From Thermomicrobiales bacterium (GTDB taxonomy: Bacteria > Chloroflexota > Chloroflexia > Thermomicrobiales > UBA6265), in NCBI GenBank assembly GCA_023957115.1, contig JAMLHN010000006.1:62001-126000 (forward strand): DNA of 64,000 bases, given 5' to 3'. Below are positions 63,854-64,000 of this stretch, in pieces. Both the position numbers and the translations under genes were made by a program. Within the stretch, counting starts at the first letter, position 1. Every line of letters starts with the position of its first letter. The notes under the pieces are model-generated. The model saw only the letters and a program-made list of their open reading frames with translations, did not search any database and had not been told where the DNA came from.

Positions 63854-64000
63854 GTGACCATCCAGCGCTCGTTGTCAGCGCTTTTTGGCACGTCGTTCGA
63901 CTATCCCTTCGGAACCATCCGGATTCCGTATGAGAACAGCGAACTAGCCAAGTTTCGAGCCACGGAACCAAACGTCTTGCCATGTCTTGTCCATCTCAAG
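63854..64000 (+). CDS. Partial hypothetical protein, N-terminus
   Basis: A frame opening with GTG 63854 (in-frame TGA four codons upstream) stays open for 49 codons to the window edge. The predicted start is I-Q-R-S-L-S-A-L-F-G-T-S-F-D-Y-P-F-G, soluble with mixed aromatic residues. No ribosome site is convincing and I do not recognise the family. Confidence 0.35.
   Translation, partial: MTIQRSLSALFGTSFDYPFGTIRIPYENSELAKFRATEPNVLPCLVHLK

Overview
The window is GC-rich bacterial chromosome. My best guess is a Chloroflexota member of the Thermomicrobia type; this is inferred from gene style, not proven. The clues are secreted proteins carrying SH3b domains, a DUF2851 protein, a double zinc-ribbon protein, helix-rich kinase-like proteins, and LPxTG-type cell-wall sorting tails, which fit a single-membrane envelope. 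At least nine conserved genes carry single-base frameshifts or a nonsense codon. Either the assembly has indel errors or several genes are decaying, so broken genes are reported with both readings.

Layout. (1) 1-6144, minus strand: one operon behind a clear TTGACA-N17-TAGACT promoter. It holds an M24 peptidase, a polyamine/opine-type ABC importer (binding protein, ATPase, two permeases), an Asp/Glu racemase-family enzyme and the start of another gene. Two GTTCC-N7-GGAAC inverted repeats flank its promoter and probably bind a regulator shared with the divergent gene at 6397. (2) 6.4-8.4 kb: a small unknown protein, a YihY/BrkB membrane protein and tRNA-Lys. (3) 8.4-24 kb: a surface-protein locus with an LPSTG-anchored SpaA-like protein, a 2103-residue Gly-rich LPTTG-anchored protein with five macro-repeats, a secreted cupin/SH3b protein, a secreted beta-propeller-like protein and a second Gly-rich repeat protein. 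No sortase lies in the window. (4) 24.3-28.2 kb: mltG-aroE-prepilin peptidase operon and divergent miaA. (5) 28.5-38 kb: DUF2851, amidohydrolase plus glutamine-synthetase-like pair, Orn/Lys/Arg decarboxylase, double GNAT, aminotransferase and oligoendopeptidase F. (6) 38-49.8 kb: a mobile-element-rich stretch with an intact ISAs1-type IS and its target duplication, a decayed IS630-type IS and a decayed IS4-like IS. Among them are nadA, a peroxiredoxin whose catalytic Cys codon is UGA, pgi, a two-component FAD/2Fe-2S dehydrogenase set and a class III aminotransferase. (7) 49.8-56.1 kb: zinc-ribbon protein, HAD phosphatase, two crotonases (one with an amber codon), a Ser/Thr kinase with SH3b tail, a 3-hydroxyacyl-CoA dehydrogenase and an acyl-CoA dehydrogenase; this is a fatty-acid or amino-acid acyl-CoA oxidation neighbourhood. 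(8) 56.3-61.6 kb: a kinase-like protein divergent from two membrane/coiled-coil proteins. (9) 61.9-64 kb: glycosyltransferase, thioredoxin and a partial gene.

Most notable: a candidate selenocysteine peroxiredoxin with a bacterial SECIS-like hairpin at the right distance; a family of intergenic elements made of heptamer words, usually four per arm in inverted pairs, with different words at each site; and the Gly-rich wall-anchored proteins with regularly spaced cysteine pairs.
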